This document shows, piece by piece, positions 16,671-26,722 of a stretch of DNA of 36,618 nt. The notes under the pieces are model-generated. The model saw only the letters and a list, made by a program, of their open reading frames with translations, was not told the origin of the DNA and did no database searches. Location: the NCBI GenBank assembly GCA_027621915.1, contig JAQCAD010000033.1, forward strand, positions 1 through 36,618, in the 5' to 3' direction. Every line of letters begins with the position of its first letter. The stretch's first letter is position 1. The translations under genes and the position numbers were made by a program. Origin of the DNA: Pseudomonadota bacterium (GTDB lineage: Bacteria; Pseudomonadota; Gammaproteobacteria; Steroidobacterales; Woeseiaceae).

Positions 16671-19190
16671 ATGGCCGACGTCACCGTCTCACAATTCGCC
16701 GAAGTACTGAAAGTGCCGGTCGAGAAGCTCATTTCGCAGCTGGACGACGCCGGTATCAAGGTCGGTAGCGCAGATGACACGATAAGCGAGGACGCGAAAC
16801 TCGAATTGCTGACTCATTTGCGCCGAGCGCACGGCCAGGACGACTCATCTGCGACCGGTGCGGCCCCCAGGCGCATAACACTTCGTCGCAAATCACAGTC
16901 CGAGCTTCGTCTATCCGGTGCACAGGGACGTTCCCGAACTGTCAACGTCGAAGTTCGCCGCAAGCGTACTTATATAAAGCGTGACGTACTGGAGAAAGAA
17001 GCACAGGACAAGCAGGACGAGCTTGATCGCCAGAAAGTTGAAGAGCAGGAAAAGATCAGTGCACTGGCGCGCGAGCAGCAACTTAAGGCGGCCAAACTGG
17101 AAGAAGAAGCCAAAGCGGCGGAGGAAAGCATAAGGATCGAGGCAGAGGCCAAGGAAGAGGCGGAAACCAGCGCCATCGAAATCGAACAAAAGGCAGCTAT
17201 CGCTGCCGAGGAAAGTGCCCGCATCGAAAAGACCGAGCAGGATGCGAGGGAGCGGCGCGCCAAAGACAAAGACAAGAAGAAGGGCAAACCAGACGAAACC
17301 AAGTACGGCCGTAAGGAACTGCATGTCGCCGGAGACAAGAGCGGTCGGCGCAAGCGCAAATCGCCGGCTCGTCGACGACCTGTTGCAATCAGCTCGGATG
17401 GGCAGCATGGATTCGAAATGCCGACGGCCCCGGTTGTCCGCGAAGTAGAGATTCCGGAGAGCATCTCCGTATCTGAACTGGCGCAGCGGGTTGCTGTTAA
17501 GGGGACCGAAGTCGTCAAGGTCCTGTTCAATATGGGTGCAATGGTTACGATTAACCAGGTAATCGATCAGGACACCGCAATTTTGGTGGTCGAAGAACTG
17601 GGGCATATCGCCAAGCCTGTGTCCGGTAAAGATTTCGATGAAGCTCTGCTTGCGGATCAGCAACCGGTTGGCGAAACAGCACCACGAGCACCTGTAGTCA
17701 CGATCATGGGGCATGTCGATCATGGTAAGACGTCATTACTCGATTATATTAGGCGCACTAAAGTTGCGGATGGAGAGGCCGGAGGCATCACACAACATAT
17801 CGGCGCATACGCGGTAAATACCAGTAAAGGAAAGATCACGTTCCTCGATACTCCGGGCCATGCGGCCTTCACGCAGATGCGTGCCCGAGGCGCCCAGGCG
17901 ACAGACATCGTCATCCTGGTAGTCGCCGCAGATGACGGAGTCAAGCCGCAAACAGTTGAGGCTATTCAACATTCGCGTGCCGCCGGTGTCCCGCTGGTTG
18001 TCGCGATCAATAAGATAGACAAGGAAGGCGCAGATCCGGAGCGTGTGAAAAACGAGCTAACGCAGCACGAAATTATTCCTGAAGACTGGGGTGGCGAGCA
18101 GCAGTTTGCCAATGTCTCGGCGAAGACTGGTGAGGGCGTCGATGCGCTGTTGGACGCAGTGCTTTTGCAGGCGGAAGTAATGGATTTGCGTGCAATTGCG
18201 GACGGTCCGGCACAAGGGATCGTAATAGAATCAAGTCTGGAAAAAGGTCGTGGTGCTGTCGCGACGCTCTTGGTACAGGCTGGCACCCTGAAGCAGGGAG
18301 ATATGATTATTGCAGGCGAGGAATACGGTCGCGTGCGCAATATGTTTGACGAATTGCACCAGTCCGTTACATCCGCTGGGCCATCGACCCCTGTTGTCGT
18401 ACTCGGTCTTTCAAAAACGCCGAGTGCCGGCGATGATTTCCTCGTGGTTACAAATGAACGTAAGGCACGTGAAGTTGCTGAATTCCGGCAAGCGAAGACG
18501 CGTGATTCGAAACTCGCGCAGCAGCAGGCCTCGAAGCTTGAAGATATGTTTAGTCAGATGGCCGAGGGCAAAAACAAGGTTGTTCCGGTTCTAATCAAGT
18601 CTGATGTACATGGTAGTGCCGAAGCATTGCGAGACGCCCTTACCAAGATTTCTAATGACGAAGTCAAAGTCAAAGTTATTAGCTCTGGCGTGGGCGGAAT
18701 TACAGAATCAGACGCTACACTAGCAGCCGCATCCCATGCGGTCATTATCGGTTTCAATGTGCGCGCAGATGCTGCCGCGCGATCGGCCATTAAGGAATCT
18801 GGTGTCGACATTCGTTACTACAGCATCATTTATGAAGCAATTGATGATGTAAAGGCGGCAGTTAGCGGCCTCCTGTCACCGGAAATTCGCGAGACTATAG
18901 TTGGTTTGGCAGAAGTTAAAGAGGTTTTCTCCTCACCCAAGTTTGGTGACATCGCGGGCAGCATCGTGACCGAAGGCTTCGTCAAGAAGGCGAATCGAAT
19001 TCGCGTCTTGCGTGACAACGTAGTTATCTACGAAGGTGAGCTTGAGTCGTTGCGGCGGTTCAAAGATAACGTCAATGAAGTTCGTGCCGGTACAGAGTGC
19101 GGTATTGGCGTTAAGAACTACAGTGACGTGAAAGTTGGCGATCAGATTGAGTGCTTTGAGCGCATTGAAATTGCCCGTACGCTCGATTGA
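16671..19190 (+). CDS. infB: Translation initiation factor IF-2
   Basis: GTPase that brings initiator tRNA to the ribosome; 839 residues. An N-terminal IF2N domain (1-50) and an [12 protein letters not shown] segment precede a very charged Glu/Lys/Ala-rich coiled region (about 100-210) and a second IF2N-like domain near residue 260 ([20 protein letters not shown]). The G domain has GHVDHGKTS near residue 347, DTPGHAAF and NKID. Domains II-IV follow to the C-terminus. Alternative in-frame starts could give shorter isoforms as in E. coli, but I cannot show them. Standard position after nusA. Confidence 0.98.
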   Translation: MADVTVSQFAEVLKVPVEKLISQLDDAGIKVGSADDTISEDAKLELLTHLRRAHGQDDSSATGAAPRRITLRRKSQSELRLSGAQGRSRTVNVEVRRKRTYIKRDVLEKEAQDKQDELDRQKVEEQEKISALAREQQLKAAKLEEEAKAAEESIRIEAEAKEEAETSAIEIEQKAAIAAEESARIEKTEQDARERRAKDKDKKKGKPDETKYGRKELHVAGDKSGRRKRKSPARRRPVAISSDGQHGFEMPTAPVVREVEIPESISVSELAQRVAVKGTEVVKVLFNMGAMVTINQVIDQDTAILVVEELGHIAKPVSGKDFDEALLADQQPVGETAPRAPVVTIMGHVDHGKTSLLDYIRRTKVADGEAGGITQHIGAYAVNTSKGKITFLDTPGHAAFTQMRARGAQATDIVILVVAADDGVKPQTVEAIQHSRAAGVPLVVAINKIDKEGADPERVKNELTQHEIIPEDWGGEQQFANVSAKTGEGVDALLDAVLLQAEVMDLRAIADGPAQGIVIESSLEKGRGAVATLLVQAGTLKQGDMIIAGEEYGRVRNMFDELHQSVTSAGPSTPVVVLGLSKTPSAGDDFLVVTNERKAREVAEFRQAKTRDSKLAQQQASKLEDMFSQMAEGKNKVVPVLIKSDVHGSAEALRDALTKISNDEVKVKVISSGVGGITESDATLAAASHAVIIGFNVRADAAARSAIKESGVDIRYYSIIYEAIDDVKAAVSGLLSPEIRETIVGLAEVKEVFSSPKFGDIAGSIVTEGFVKKANRIRVLRDNVVIYEGELESLRRFKDNVNEVRAGTECGIGVKNYSDVKVGDQIECFERIEIARTLD

Positions 19191-19208
19191 TCAGAAACAG
19201 GATTTAAA

Positions 19209-19571
19209 ATGCCACGCGAATTTTCACGAAGCCAGCGCCTGGGGGCTCAAATGCAGCGGACTCTGAGCGAGCTCCTGCACTTTGAAACCAAGGACCCAGG
19301 ATTGGCGGATGTCTCGCTGACAAATGTCGAGTTGTCAAAGGATCTGAGCATAGCAAAAATTTATTTCAGCCTGCTGAACCCGGATGCAGACCCCGCACCT
19401 GCTCAAGAGGGCCTGAAACGAGCATCCGGGTTCCTTCGTAGTAAGCTCGGATCGGCGATGCTCATGCGACATGTCCCTGAGCTTCGCTTCGTACATGACG
19501 ACAGTATCGCCCACGCAGCGAAAATTTCCCGTTTGATCGACGACGCAAACGACGCTAGTCGGCAGTCCTGA
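19209..19571 (+). CDS. rbfA: 30S ribosome-binding factor RbfA
   Basis: Small KH-fold factor for late maturation of the 30S subunit and processing of the 16S rRNA 5' end, also needed for cold adaptation in E. coli. The 120-residue product shows the family opening REFSRSQRLGAQMQRTLSEL, the conserved LTNVELSKDLSIAKIYFSLL core and the LRFVHDDSI segment. It lies 18 bp after infB, and its TGA is directly followed by the ATG of truB with no intervening bases. Confidence 0.96.
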   Translation: MPREFSRSQRLGAQMQRTLSELLHFETKDPGLADVSLTNVELSKDLSIAKIYFSLLNPDADPAPAQEGLKRASGFLRSKLGSAMLMRHVPELRFVHDDSIAHAAKISRLIDDANDASRQS

Positions 19572-20513
19572 ATGACTGGCCATCCTGATATTCCCGGCCG
19601 GCGCGATGCGGCAGTCGTCAACGGCTTGCTGCTACTTAATAAGCCGGCTGGGATGACGTCGAACCAGGCGTTGCAAAAGGTCAAACGCCTCTTGCAGGCG
19701 AAAAAAGCAGGTCACACAGGCAGCCTCGATCCGGCAGCCACCGGCATGCTGCCGCTCTGCTTCGGTGAAGCAACCAAGATCTGCGCGTATTTGTTGGCGG
19801 CAGACAAGACATATCGCGTGACCGCGCGGCTCGGCGAGGCCACAGACACCGGCGATGCAGACGGACAGGTCGTAGAGACAGCTCCGGTCCCGGAATTTGG
19901 CCGGCAGGAATGGGAAAAGCTGATATTGGCGTTCGTCGGTGAGACCACACAGATTCCTCCGATGTATTCGGCATTGAAGCAGAACGGCAAGCGACTTTAT
20001 GAGCTCGCACGCAAGGGTGAGGTTGTTGAGCGCGACGCACGACCGGTCAGAATTGATGAAATTAACTTGTTGGAGGCCAGTGGGACAAGACTGGTACTGA
20101 GGGTCCGCTGCTCAAAGGGCACCTACATCAGGACACTCGTGGAGGACATCGCGAAATCTGCCGGAACCGTAGCGCACACTGTGAATTTGCACCGCGAGAC
20201 CGTAGGCAACTTCAAAGCCGAAGATATGCTGGACATGTCCAGCGCGGAGTTGGCGGCTAGAGACGATCCGTCGGCGCTAAGAGGACGGTTGTTACCAGCC
20301 GATGCCGCACTGACCGGTTGGCTCGAGTGCCGTGTTTCGGCAGTTGACGGACAGCGGTTTTGCGGAGGGCAGGCTGTGCCGTGCAATATCGGGGGGCGGG
20401 AATTGGTCAAAGTTTACGGGGCCAACGGTAGTTTCCTGGGGATTGGAGCGCTGGAGCCTGACGGAATGGTTGCGCCCAGACGAATTTTCAAAGTCTCGGG
20501 CGCAGATTTGTAA
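19572..20513 (+). CDS. truB: tRNA pseudouridine(55) synthase TruB
   Basis: Makes pseudouridine at position 55 of the T-loop of tRNAs; 313 residues. GLLLLNKPAGMTSNQALQ (residues 18-35) and the catalytic Asp53 in GHTGSLDPAATGMLP are clear, as is SKGTYIRTLVEDI in the second half. A C-terminal PUA-like domain (about 250-313) matches the longer gammaproteobacterial form. Its start abuts the rbfA stop. The 130-bp gap before rpsO may contain an rpsO promoter. Confidence 0.97.
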   Translation: MTGHPDIPGRRDAAVVNGLLLLNKPAGMTSNQALQKVKRLLQAKKAGHTGSLDPAATGMLPLCFGEATKICAYLLAADKTYRVTARLGEATDTGDADGQVVETAPVPEFGRQEWEKLILAFVGETTQIPPMYSALKQNGKRLYELARKGEVVERDARPVRIDEINLLEASGTRLVLRVRCSKGTYIRTLVEDIAKSAGTVAHTVNLHRETVGNFKAEDMLDMSSAELAARDDPSALRGRLLPADAALTGWLECRVSAVDGQRFCGGQAVPCNIGGRELVKVYGANGSFLGIGALEPDGMVAPRRIFKVSGADL

Positions 20514-20643
20514 TTATGGGGTCAGGCAAAAAAAGCCTGATATTTTCGTGTTTTAGGCTGTTACTGGGCCGAAACTGACGCTAGAATAGCGCGCTCAAAA
20601 TATGGGCTAAAACGTTAGTAAGAACGATTGGAGTTTCTTAAAG

Positions 20644-20913
20644 ATGTCACTGTCAAGTGAAAGCAAAAGCAATATCGTCTCGGAATATTCCCAGGCAGAA
20701 AATGACACAGGATCACCGGAAGTTCAGGTTGCCCTGTTGTCCGCACGCATAACGGAGCTGACCGGTCATTTCGGTGAGCACAAGAAAGATCACCACTCCC
20801 GTCAAGGTCTGCTCAGGATGGTAAACAAGCGACGTAAGCTGCTTGACTACCTCAAAGGCAAAGATCAAGGTCGGTACCGCGAGCTGATTTCCCGGCTCGG
20901 TTTACGTCGATAA
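20644..20913 (+). CDS. rpsO: 30S ribosomal protein S15
   Basis: Primary 16S rRNA-binding protein of the small subunit, 89 residues, exact family length. The conserved [14 protein letters not shown] and [19 protein letters not shown] segments are present. In many gammaproteobacteria S15 represses its own translation through a structured leader; the 130-bp upstream gap could hold that leader, but I cannot confirm the pseudoknot by eye. It is followed by pnp after 101 bp, the standard rpsO-pnp pair. Confidence 0.98.
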   Translation: MSLSSESKSNIVSEYSQAENDTGSPEVQVALLSARITELTGHFGEHKKDHHSRQGLLRMVNKRRKLLDYLKGKDQGRYRELISRLGLRR

Positions 20914-21014
20914 GTTCTAATCGGCGTCCTGGCGATGATTTAAGCAGGCTGTCGGTCCTGTAACGGGACGCGACGCTTCGTCGTGCACTATCCACATATA
21001 TTCGAGAATTTAAA

Positions 21015-23102
21015 GTGAAATCAACCACGAAGTCGTTCCAATTTGGGGAACACAAAGTATCAATTGAAACAGGCGCAATCGCGCGCCAGGCGGACGGCGC
21101 CGTTATGGTCAATATGGCCGACACCGCTGTCCTGGTTACGGCGGTTGGCAGAAAATCTGCGGAACCTGGCCGCGATTTCTTTCCACTCACCGTCAACTAT
21201 CAGGAAAAAACCTACGCGGCAGGCAAGATTCCTGGCGGCTTTTTCAAGCGTGAAGGCAGACCGAGCGAGAAAGAAACGTTGACGTGTCGCCTGATTGATC
21301 GTCCATGCAGGCCGCTTTTCCCGAAGGGATTTACGAACGAAGTCCAGATCATTGCAACCGTTGTATCGCTGAACCCGGACGTCGACCCCGACATACCGGC
21401 GCTGATTGGCGCATCAGCGGCGCTGGCAATTTCAGGTATGCCGTTCGCAGGCCCCATAGGTGCTGCGAGGGTTGGCTACAAAGACGGCGGATATCTGTTG
21501 AATCCAGGTCGAGCTGCAATTGCAGAGTCGGCACTTGATCTTGTAGTCGCTGGTACAGCTGACGCTGTCCTGATGGTTGAATCTGAAGCCAATATGCTTT
21601 CAGAGGAAGTCATGTTGGGTGCCGTCATGTTTGGCCACGAGCAAATGCAGGTTGCCATCAACGCGATTAGAGAATTGGCTGCCGAGGTCGGTAAGCCGGC
21701 CTGGGATTGGCAGGCTCTGCCAGCAGACGAGGCGCTGGACGCGGCCGTTGATACGGCGGCTCGAAGTGGCCTCGCCGATGCCTACAGGATTACGGACAAG
21801 GTTGAGCGCCAGAATAGTGTGGGCGACGTGAAGAGTGTCGCAGTCGAAGCGCTTTGCGGCGGCGACGATGCTCGCTGGAACGCAGAGCAAGTGAAAGGCG
21901 CTTTGGCGAAACTCGAAAAGAAAATCGTAAGGAAGCGCGTAATTGCCGGTGAGCCACGTATTGACGGCAGGGATACAACAACAGTGCGTCCCATCGACGT
22001 GAAAGTAGGCGTGCTTCCGCGCGCTCACGGATCGGCGATATTCACTCGCGGTGAGACCCAGGCTATCGTCGTTACGACACTGGGTACCGGCCGCGACGCG
22101 CAGATCATTGATGCCATCGAGGGCGAACGAAAAGACCCGTTCATGCTGCACTACAATTTCCCTCCGTTCTGTGTCGGCGAAACCGGATTTGTCGGTTCAC
22201 CGAAGCGTCGCGAAATCGGCCACGGCAAGCTTGCGCGCCGCGGCGTTCAGGCTGTCATGCCGGATATGAATGACTTTCCCTATGTCATTCGTGTCGTATC
22301 CGAGATCACCGAGTCGAACGGGTCCAGTTCAATGGCCTCAGTTTGCGGCACGAGCCTTGCCTTAATGGATGCCGGCGTCCCGATCAAGGCGCCAGTAGCC
22401 GGTGTTGCGATGGGTCTTGTTAAGGAAGGAAGTGATTTCGCTGTTCTGACAGATATCCTCGGCGATGAAGACCACCTTGGCGACATGGACTTCAAGGTAG
22501 CGGGCACAGACGGTGGAATCACTGCGTTGCAGATGGACATCAAGATCCAGGGGATCACCAAAGAGATTATGAGCAAGGCGCTGGATCAGGCGAAAGCCGC
22601 GCGTCTGCATATTCTCGGCGAAATGGCGAAAGTCATTAGTACTTCTCGTGAAGAGATGTCTGAATGGGCACCGACCATCATCAATATCAGGATCGACCCC
22701 GAGAAAATTCGTGACGTAATTGGAAAAGGCGGATCGGTGATTCGCGCCATTACTGAAGAGACGGGCGCAACCATCGACATCGACAACGATGGCACGGTTA
22801 AAATTGCATCGGTCGACGGTGAATCGGGTCGGGAAGCGTTACGCCGAATCGAACTCATAACGGCGGACGTCGAGGTTGGTCGCATCTATGACGGCAAGGT
22901 CGCGCGCCTGATGGACTTCGGTGCATTCGTCACGATTCTTCCGGGAAAAGATGGCCTTGTTCACATTTCGCAAATCTCCAACGAGCGAGTGGAGAAAGTC
23001 AGCGACAAGTTGGCCGAAGGTGATGATGTCAGGGTTAAAGTCCTTGAGGTCGATCGCCAGGGCAGGGTTCGTCTCAGTATGAAAGACGTCGAAGCCCGAT
23101 AA
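21015..23102 (+). CDS. pnp: Polyribonucleotide nucleotidyltransferase (PNPase)
   Basis: Phosphorolytic 3'-5' exoribonuclease and degradosome component, 695 residues. Two RNase PH domains flank an all-helical linker. The first contains [18 protein letters not shown] and the catalytically active second contains [15 protein letters not shown] domain ([10 protein letters not shown] near residue 570) and an S1 domain ([19 protein letters not shown], near residue 620 onward) close the protein. It starts with GTG at 21015. In E. coli, PNPase autoregulates through RNase III cleavage of its leader; the 101-bp spacer could have that role. It ends just before a strong terminator. Confidence 0.97.
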   Translation: MKSTTKSFQFGEHKVSIETGAIARQADGAVMVNMADTAVLVTAVGRKSAEPGRDFFPLTVNYQEKTYAAGKIPGGFFKREGRPSEKETLTCRLIDRPCRPLFPKGFTNEVQIIATVVSLNPDVDPDIPALIGASAALAISGMPFAGPIGAARVGYKDGGYLLNPGRAAIAESALDLVVAGTADAVLMVESEANMLSEEVMLGAVMFGHEQMQVAINAIRELAAEVGKPAWDWQALPADEALDAAVDTAARSGLADAYRITDKVERQNSVGDVKSVAVEALCGGDDARWNAEQVKGALAKLEKKIVRKRVIAGEPRIDGRDTTTVRPIDVKVGVLPRAHGSAIFTRGETQAIVVTTLGTGRDAQIIDAIEGERKDPFMLHYNFPPFCVGETGFVGSPKRREIGHGKLARRGVQAVMPDMNDFPYVIRVVSEITESNGSSSMASVCGTSLALMDAGVPIKAPVAGVAMGLVKEGSDFAVLTDILGDEDHLGDMDFKVAGTDGGITALQMDIKIQGITKEIMSKALDQAKAARLHILGEMAKVISTSREEMSEWAPTIINIRIDPEKIRDVIGKGGSVIRAITEETGATIDIDNDGTVKIASVDGESGREALRRIELITADVEVGRIYDGKVARLMDFGAFVTILPGKDGLVHISQISNERVEKVSDKLAEGDDVRVKVLEVDRQGRVRLSMKDVEAR

Positions 23103-23141
23103 CCGACTTACCGCGAAACCTGTTTCAGGAAAGTGCGGTAG

Positions 23142-23176
23142 AAAAAAAGCCCGATGATCATCGGGCTTTTTTGTTA
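23142..23176. terminator. Bidirectional Rho-independent terminator between pnp and the aminotransferase gene
   Basis: A perfect 22-bp palindrome (23149-23170, arms AAGCCCGATGA and TCATCGGGCTT) is flanked by an A-run on the left (23143-23149) and a T-run on the right (to 23173). It therefore ends pnp transcription on the plus strand and aminotransferase transcription on the minus strand. Confidence 0.9.
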
Positions 23177-23193
23177 CGTCGTATTCACTGGAT

Positions 23194-24309
23194 CTAGCCG
23201 AGAATTTTTCTGTACACCTGTGCGAAATATTCCATCTCGTGAGGTTTCGCCATGCTGACGCGAACCCAGTCTGTCATTGGCGGAAATGGTCGGCCGACCA
23301 GGATATTTTCCGCTTTGAATGCCTGATTAACTTCGTTTATATCTCTTCCGGTATAGATGAAAGAGAAGTTCGCATTTGACTTGACGTAACGGTGCCCTAG
23401 CTCGTCTAGCATGGTCTCGACAATGCTTAGCGATTCCTTGTTCCTGCGGACTGTGAACTCCTGAAAGTCTTGATCCTGGTAGCTGGCATACGCCGCATTC
23501 AGTCCCAGGACGTTAATCGCGCCGGTCTTGGCGTCGTTAATCTGCCCGGTCAATTCCGGGTGAGCAAAACCAAATCCGATTCGCATGCCCGCCAAACCAT
23601 GAATTTTTGAGGCGGTCCTGGCAACGACAATATTCTTATGGCCATCTCGAACGAGATCCATTAGTGATTCGTAGTCAGGATTATCAACAAATTCGAAATA
23701 CGCCTCATCGATGAAAACCATACGGTCTTTAGAGACGTCCAGAGTAAATTCTCGAAGCGCATTTTTTTCGATGATTGATGGGATCGGATTATTCGGGTTT
23801 GCGATGTAGACACACTTGGTGTCTTTTCGGATCGCTTTGTGCATGGCGTTTAGGTCAACATGCAGCGTTTCCGGATTCACGGGAACGCGAATGATCTTTG
23901 AGCCGGCAGTCTCCGCGTATCGGATAAGGTCGTGGTAGGTGGGGTCGGCACAGACAACTGATCCTTTATCAACCGATGCCAGCATCCCTGCTGTTCTCAA
24001 TATTTCGCCCGATCCTGTGCCAATCGAAATGTGGTCAGTAGGAAGGTTGTGAATCGTGCCCATCAGATCAGTCAACGCACGTCGGTTGCCACCGTAAAGG
24101 TTGGACATCTTGATTGAATCAACTATTGCCTGCAGCGCAACGCGCGAAGGCCCCCAGGGATTCTCGTTCCAGCCCGCACGGATCATGTAATCCGGTCGTG
24201 GAAATTCCTCGCCAAATGCTTCTTCGATCAGGCCGATACGGGGCAGCATGCTCGACCCGAGTAACGCGCCTCCACCCATCAAAACATGCCTTCTGGAGAC
24301 AGTTCTCAT
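23194..24309 (-). CDS. Tat-exported PLP-dependent aminotransferase (class I/II, histidinol-phosphate aminotransferase-like)
   Basis: A 371-residue fold-type I aminotransferase. Visible residues: NPNNP (171-175), Asp201-x-x-Tyr204 (IDEAYFEF), and PLP-binding Lys235 in ARTASKIHGLAGMRIGFG. The N-terminus MRTVSRRHVLMGGGALLGSSML carries a twin-arginine motif (SRRHVL) and hydrophobic stretch, so the folded holoenzyme is likely exported to the periplasm. ATG at 24309 has GGGAGAA 7 bases upstream; the frame could be opened to 24369 but the Tat signal would then be internal. Closest in character to HisC, but export and lack of his genes nearby argue against histidine synthesis. Substrate unknown. Confidence 0.88.
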   Translation of the reverse strand: MRTVSRRHVLMGGGALLGSSMLPRIGLIEEAFGEEFPRPDYMIRAGWNENPWGPSRVALQAIVDSIKMSNLYGGNRRALTDLMGTIHNLPTDHISIGTGSGEILRTAGMLASVDKGSVVCADPTYHDLIRYAETAGSKIIRVPVNPETLHVDLNAMHKAIRKDTKCVYIANPNNPIPSIIEKNALREFTLDVSKDRMVFIDEAYFEFVDNPDYESLMDLVRDGHKNIVVARTASKIHGLAGMRIGFGFAHPELTGQINDAKTGAINVLGLNAAYASYQDQDFQEFTVRRNKESLSIVETMLDELGHRYVKSNANFSFIYTGRDINEVNQAFKAENILVGRPFPPMTDWVRVSMAKPHEMEYFAQVYRKILG

Positions 24310-24549
24310 GTTCAATTTCTCCCTAATGTAAATTCGGTAATTCCAGCGGCCATTTGGCCGATCATGCATTCCACGCTGATGCTCAGTTTGACCCTCTCGA
24401 AGTCAATTCATTGCCTGGGAGTTTCAGCTGATTCAGAGACCCCGGCACCCTAATCTCAAATTAATGCTGACGCAAATCCGTATGGCAAATCATTGTAAAA
24501 AAAGAAGTTTTAATTGCAATCGAAACCAATAGGTCATCGTGCCGGTTTC

Positions 24550-24927
24550 TCAATTCATTTCGATTTCCAGGCGGCTGCAATTCTGGACTACTCTACTCGT
24601 GTCGCCACCGTGGGTAACTGGCGGGGCCCAGACAACGTCGCCGAGTTTGAATGATTGCATCTCAGTTTCGCCGTCGGATGTCACTTCCATCCAGGCGCAG
24701 GGGCTCAAATGGACGATGAGACGTTCCGGATGGGAATGGAGCGGCGCAGTCTCGCCATTCCTCTCCGTGACCTTCAAAACCCTGACTCGCTCATTTTCAA
24801 GAACATTTTCATAGATATGCGGTGCGACTCGCACCGGATCAAGTGCCGGAAACTGTGCAGTTGCAAGGCTGAATCCAAGTGCTCCGCCGAAGCAGACGAG
24901 AATTGACGCATGGACGTTTTTCAACAT
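24550..24927 (-). CDS. Exported small cupin-domain protein
   Basis: A 125-residue protein with a signal peptide (LKNVHASILVCFGGALGFSLATA) followed by a single cupin barrel. HSHPERLIVHLSPC (from about residue 63) corresponds to cupin motif 1, and GDVVWAPPVTHGGD to motif 2. The first His pair is a candidate metal site. ATG at 24927 is preferred, with GGAG 8 bases upstream; GTG 24954 overlaps the stop of the upstream hydrolase gene but gives a poorer N-terminus. Its role is unknown. It may be co-transcribed with the YheT-like gene. Confidence 0.75.
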   Translation of the reverse strand: MLKNVHASILVCFGGALGFSLATAQFPALDPVRVAPHIYENVLENERVRVLKVTERNGETAPLHSHPERLIVHLSPCAWMEVTSDGETEMQSFKLGDVVWAPPVTHGGDTSRVVQNCSRLEIEMN

Positions 24928-24950
24928 AGGCAAATCTCCAAAGTGGGCTG

Positions 24951-25976
24951 TCACATTCCGGGTAATGGCCGCCCGTGACGGCTTGATTCAGAAATGCAGC
25001 GATCCAGAAACTCGATAATCCGGTCAGGAAGGTAATAGTTCGGTCTCCAGGGAAGCCCTCCGTTAATGAATCCTACATGCCCCCCATACTTGCTCAGCTC
25101 CATTTGTACGGATTCGGAGAGTTGATCCGGGCGAGGGACTGCGGCCGGCGTCATGAACGGGTCGTCCAGCGAGTTAATAATAAGTGTCGGTCTTCGAATT
25201 TCAGCCAGAAACCCGATAGAACTACAGCGGTCATAATATTCATCCTTGCCTGAAAAGCCGTGCAGGGGTGCGGTGATAGCATCGTCAAATTCGGCGAATG
25301 TTTTCGCGGCCATCGCCCGATGCCAGTCGAACGCCGCGGTGTACTGGTCGAATTTGCGGCGTACGGCCTTCTTCATTCGTTTTATCAAGTAATACTGATA
25401 AACTTTTGAAAAACCAGAAGATAGTGCAAGTGCTGAGTCGTGAAGGTTTAAGGGTACGCTGACCGCCGCCGCGGCATCCAATGGCGTTGATACGCCATTT
25501 TCACCCAGATATTTAAGCAATACGTTTCCGCCCAGGGAGTACCCGGCGGCTACCATTGGGCCTTCATGACCGGCTGCCCGAAGCGATTCCAGAAAGTAAC
25601 GTATGTCGGCGGTTTCGCCGGCGTGATAGCGCCTTGGTAACCTGTTTCGATAGTCACCACAATCGCGAAAATGGAGCACGGCACCCCGCCAGCCATAATC
25701 TGCGGCGGCCTTGAGCAACATCCGCGCGTAGGGTGAGTCGGCGGATCCCTCCAGCCCGTGAAGGATAATGAGGATGGGGGCCCCAGAGTCTGGTCCCGGC
25801 CCTGCGTCCATCCAATCGACAACCGCGATATCACCATCCGGCAGCTCGAGGTTTTCGCACCGAAGCTTTATTTTCGGAGCGCCGGACCAGGGAAATGCCG
25901 GATACATTGTCTGGGCATGGCGATTCGTGAGCCACCTGGGGGGCTCGAACCGGCTGGGAAAAATGTTTTTTTCCAC
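24951..25976 (-). CDS. YheT-like alpha/beta hydrolase
   Basis: A 341-residue hydrolase of the YheT/ABHD1-3 group, thought to act on esters or acyl lipids; exact substrates are not established. The opening FEPPRWLTNRHAQTMYPAF, ILHGLEGSADSPYARML and LHFRDCGDYRNRLPR are group hallmarks. The triad is complete: Ser147 (AAGYSLGGNVLLKYLGE), an Asp in INSLDDPF (271 or 272) and His300 (YGGHVGFING). It lies between an upstream terminator (26011-26041) and the exported cupin gene, whose start is close to its stop. Confidence 0.9.
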   Translation of the reverse strand: MEKNIFPSRFEPPRWLTNRHAQTMYPAFPWSGAPKIKLRCENLELPDGDIAVVDWMDAGPGPDSGAPILIILHGLEGSADSPYARMLLKAAADYGWRGAVLHFRDCGDYRNRLPRRYHAGETADIRYFLESLRAAGHEGPMVAAGYSLGGNVLLKYLGENGVSTPLDAAAAVSVPLNLHDSALALSSGFSKVYQYYLIKRMKKAVRRKFDQYTAAFDWHRAMAAKTFAEFDDAITAPLHGFSGKDEYYDRCSSIGFLAEIRRPTLIINSLDDPFMTPAAVPRPDQLSESVQMELSKYGGHVGFINGGLPWRPNYYLPDRIIEFLDRCISESSRHGRPLPGM

Positions 25977-26010
25977 CGTGTGTTCCTGTGGCTCCGCGAT
26001 GTCCAGGAAT

Positions 26011-26041
26011 AAAAAAGGCCCCCCGGTTGCGCCGGGGGGCC
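26011..26041 (-). terminator. Rho-independent terminator downstream of phaR
   Basis: A 10-bp perfect GC stem (GGCCCCCCGG at 26017-26026 with CCGGGGGGCC at 26032-26041) closes a 5-base loop. On the minus strand it is followed by T6 (the A6 at 26011-26016). It ends the gluQ/phaR-side transcript before the YheT-like gene, which must then have its own promoter inside a short space of about 40 bp, or receive read-through. Confidence 0.85.
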
Positions 26042-26170
26042 AGCCATGGAGTACAAACTCCTTCAGGCTGCAACAGGGGGCGGGGGAGCCTATCCCTGCT
26101 GCAGACTCAAAATTAGGCTAGTTGCAACCCCTATGTCAAGCAATCGGAAATCGATGTAGTTGGTGTGAGA

Positions 26171-26674
26171 TCAGGCCTTCTTGCGATCTCGCGAGAGTAA
26201 TTCCAGTCGGCGATCGTCCGCCCTGCCTGAACCGACAAATCGGCGCAGGACCTCTTCCTGGAGCGCTTTCCACCGAGAAATATTCTTTTGTGCAACTTCG
26301 GCTACCGCTGCGAACGGGTCGTCTCCAACGACCCGCTTGACCTGAATCCTGAGGTTCTTCTGATGGGTCATGAATAGTTTCATGCTCTGTTCCAGGTAGT
26401 TTGCCGCGAATCCGGGAACAACCTTCCCATAAGAGCGGATCACCTGGGACAGGAAATCCGGGCTCATCACCGCTTCCCCTTGCTGTTCCTGCTCCGTAAT
26501 CACCTGGAGCAGGATAGTTCGGGTAATGTCATCGCCACTTTTCTTGTCGATGACGACGAAATCTATTTTTCTGATCACAAGGCTTCGAACGTCGGCAAGC
26601 GTGATGTAACAGCTTTGGACGGTGTCATACAGGCGCCGGTTAGGATACTTCTTGATCACTCGGGCGGTGTTCAT
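26171..26674 (-). CDS. phaR: Polyhydroxyalkanoate synthesis regulator PhaR
   Basis: DNA-binding repressor of polyhydroxyalkanoate granule genes, 167 residues. The N-terminal PHB/PHA accumulation regulator domain is clear: VIKKYPNRRLYDT, then SCYITLADVRSLV and DDITRTILLQVI. The C-terminal part (QKNISRWKALQEEVLRRF) resembles phasin-like granule-binding regions. ATG at 26674 follows GAGG by 6 bases; GTG 26686 is an alternative. No phaC, phaA or phaB is in the window, so targets must be elsewhere. It is separated from gluQ upstream by about 50 bp on the same strand and from the YheT gene by a strong terminator. Confidence 0.88.
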   Translation of the reverse strand: MNTARVIKKYPNRRLYDTVQSCYITLADVRSLVIRKIDFVVIDKKSGDDITRTILLQVITEQEQQGEAVMSPDFLSQVIRSYGKVVPGFAANYLEQSMKLFMTHQKNLRIQVKRVVGDDPFAAVAEVAQKNISRWKALQEEVLRRFVGSGRADDRRLELLSRDRKKA

Positions 26675-26722
26675 CGAATACCTCACAGTAGTTAGCTTCC
26701 GTACGATAGCCGAATTTGCGGC

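Noticed and set aside
16911-17723. Minus-strand frame of 270 codons opposite the infB charged region
   Set aside because: It arises from the complement of Glu/Lys/Ala-rich coding. infB is certain here.
20520-20560. Possible terminator after truB (A-run, AGCCT...AGGCT)
   Set aside because: The stem is only 5 bp around a 16-base loop with no T-run after it on the plus strand.
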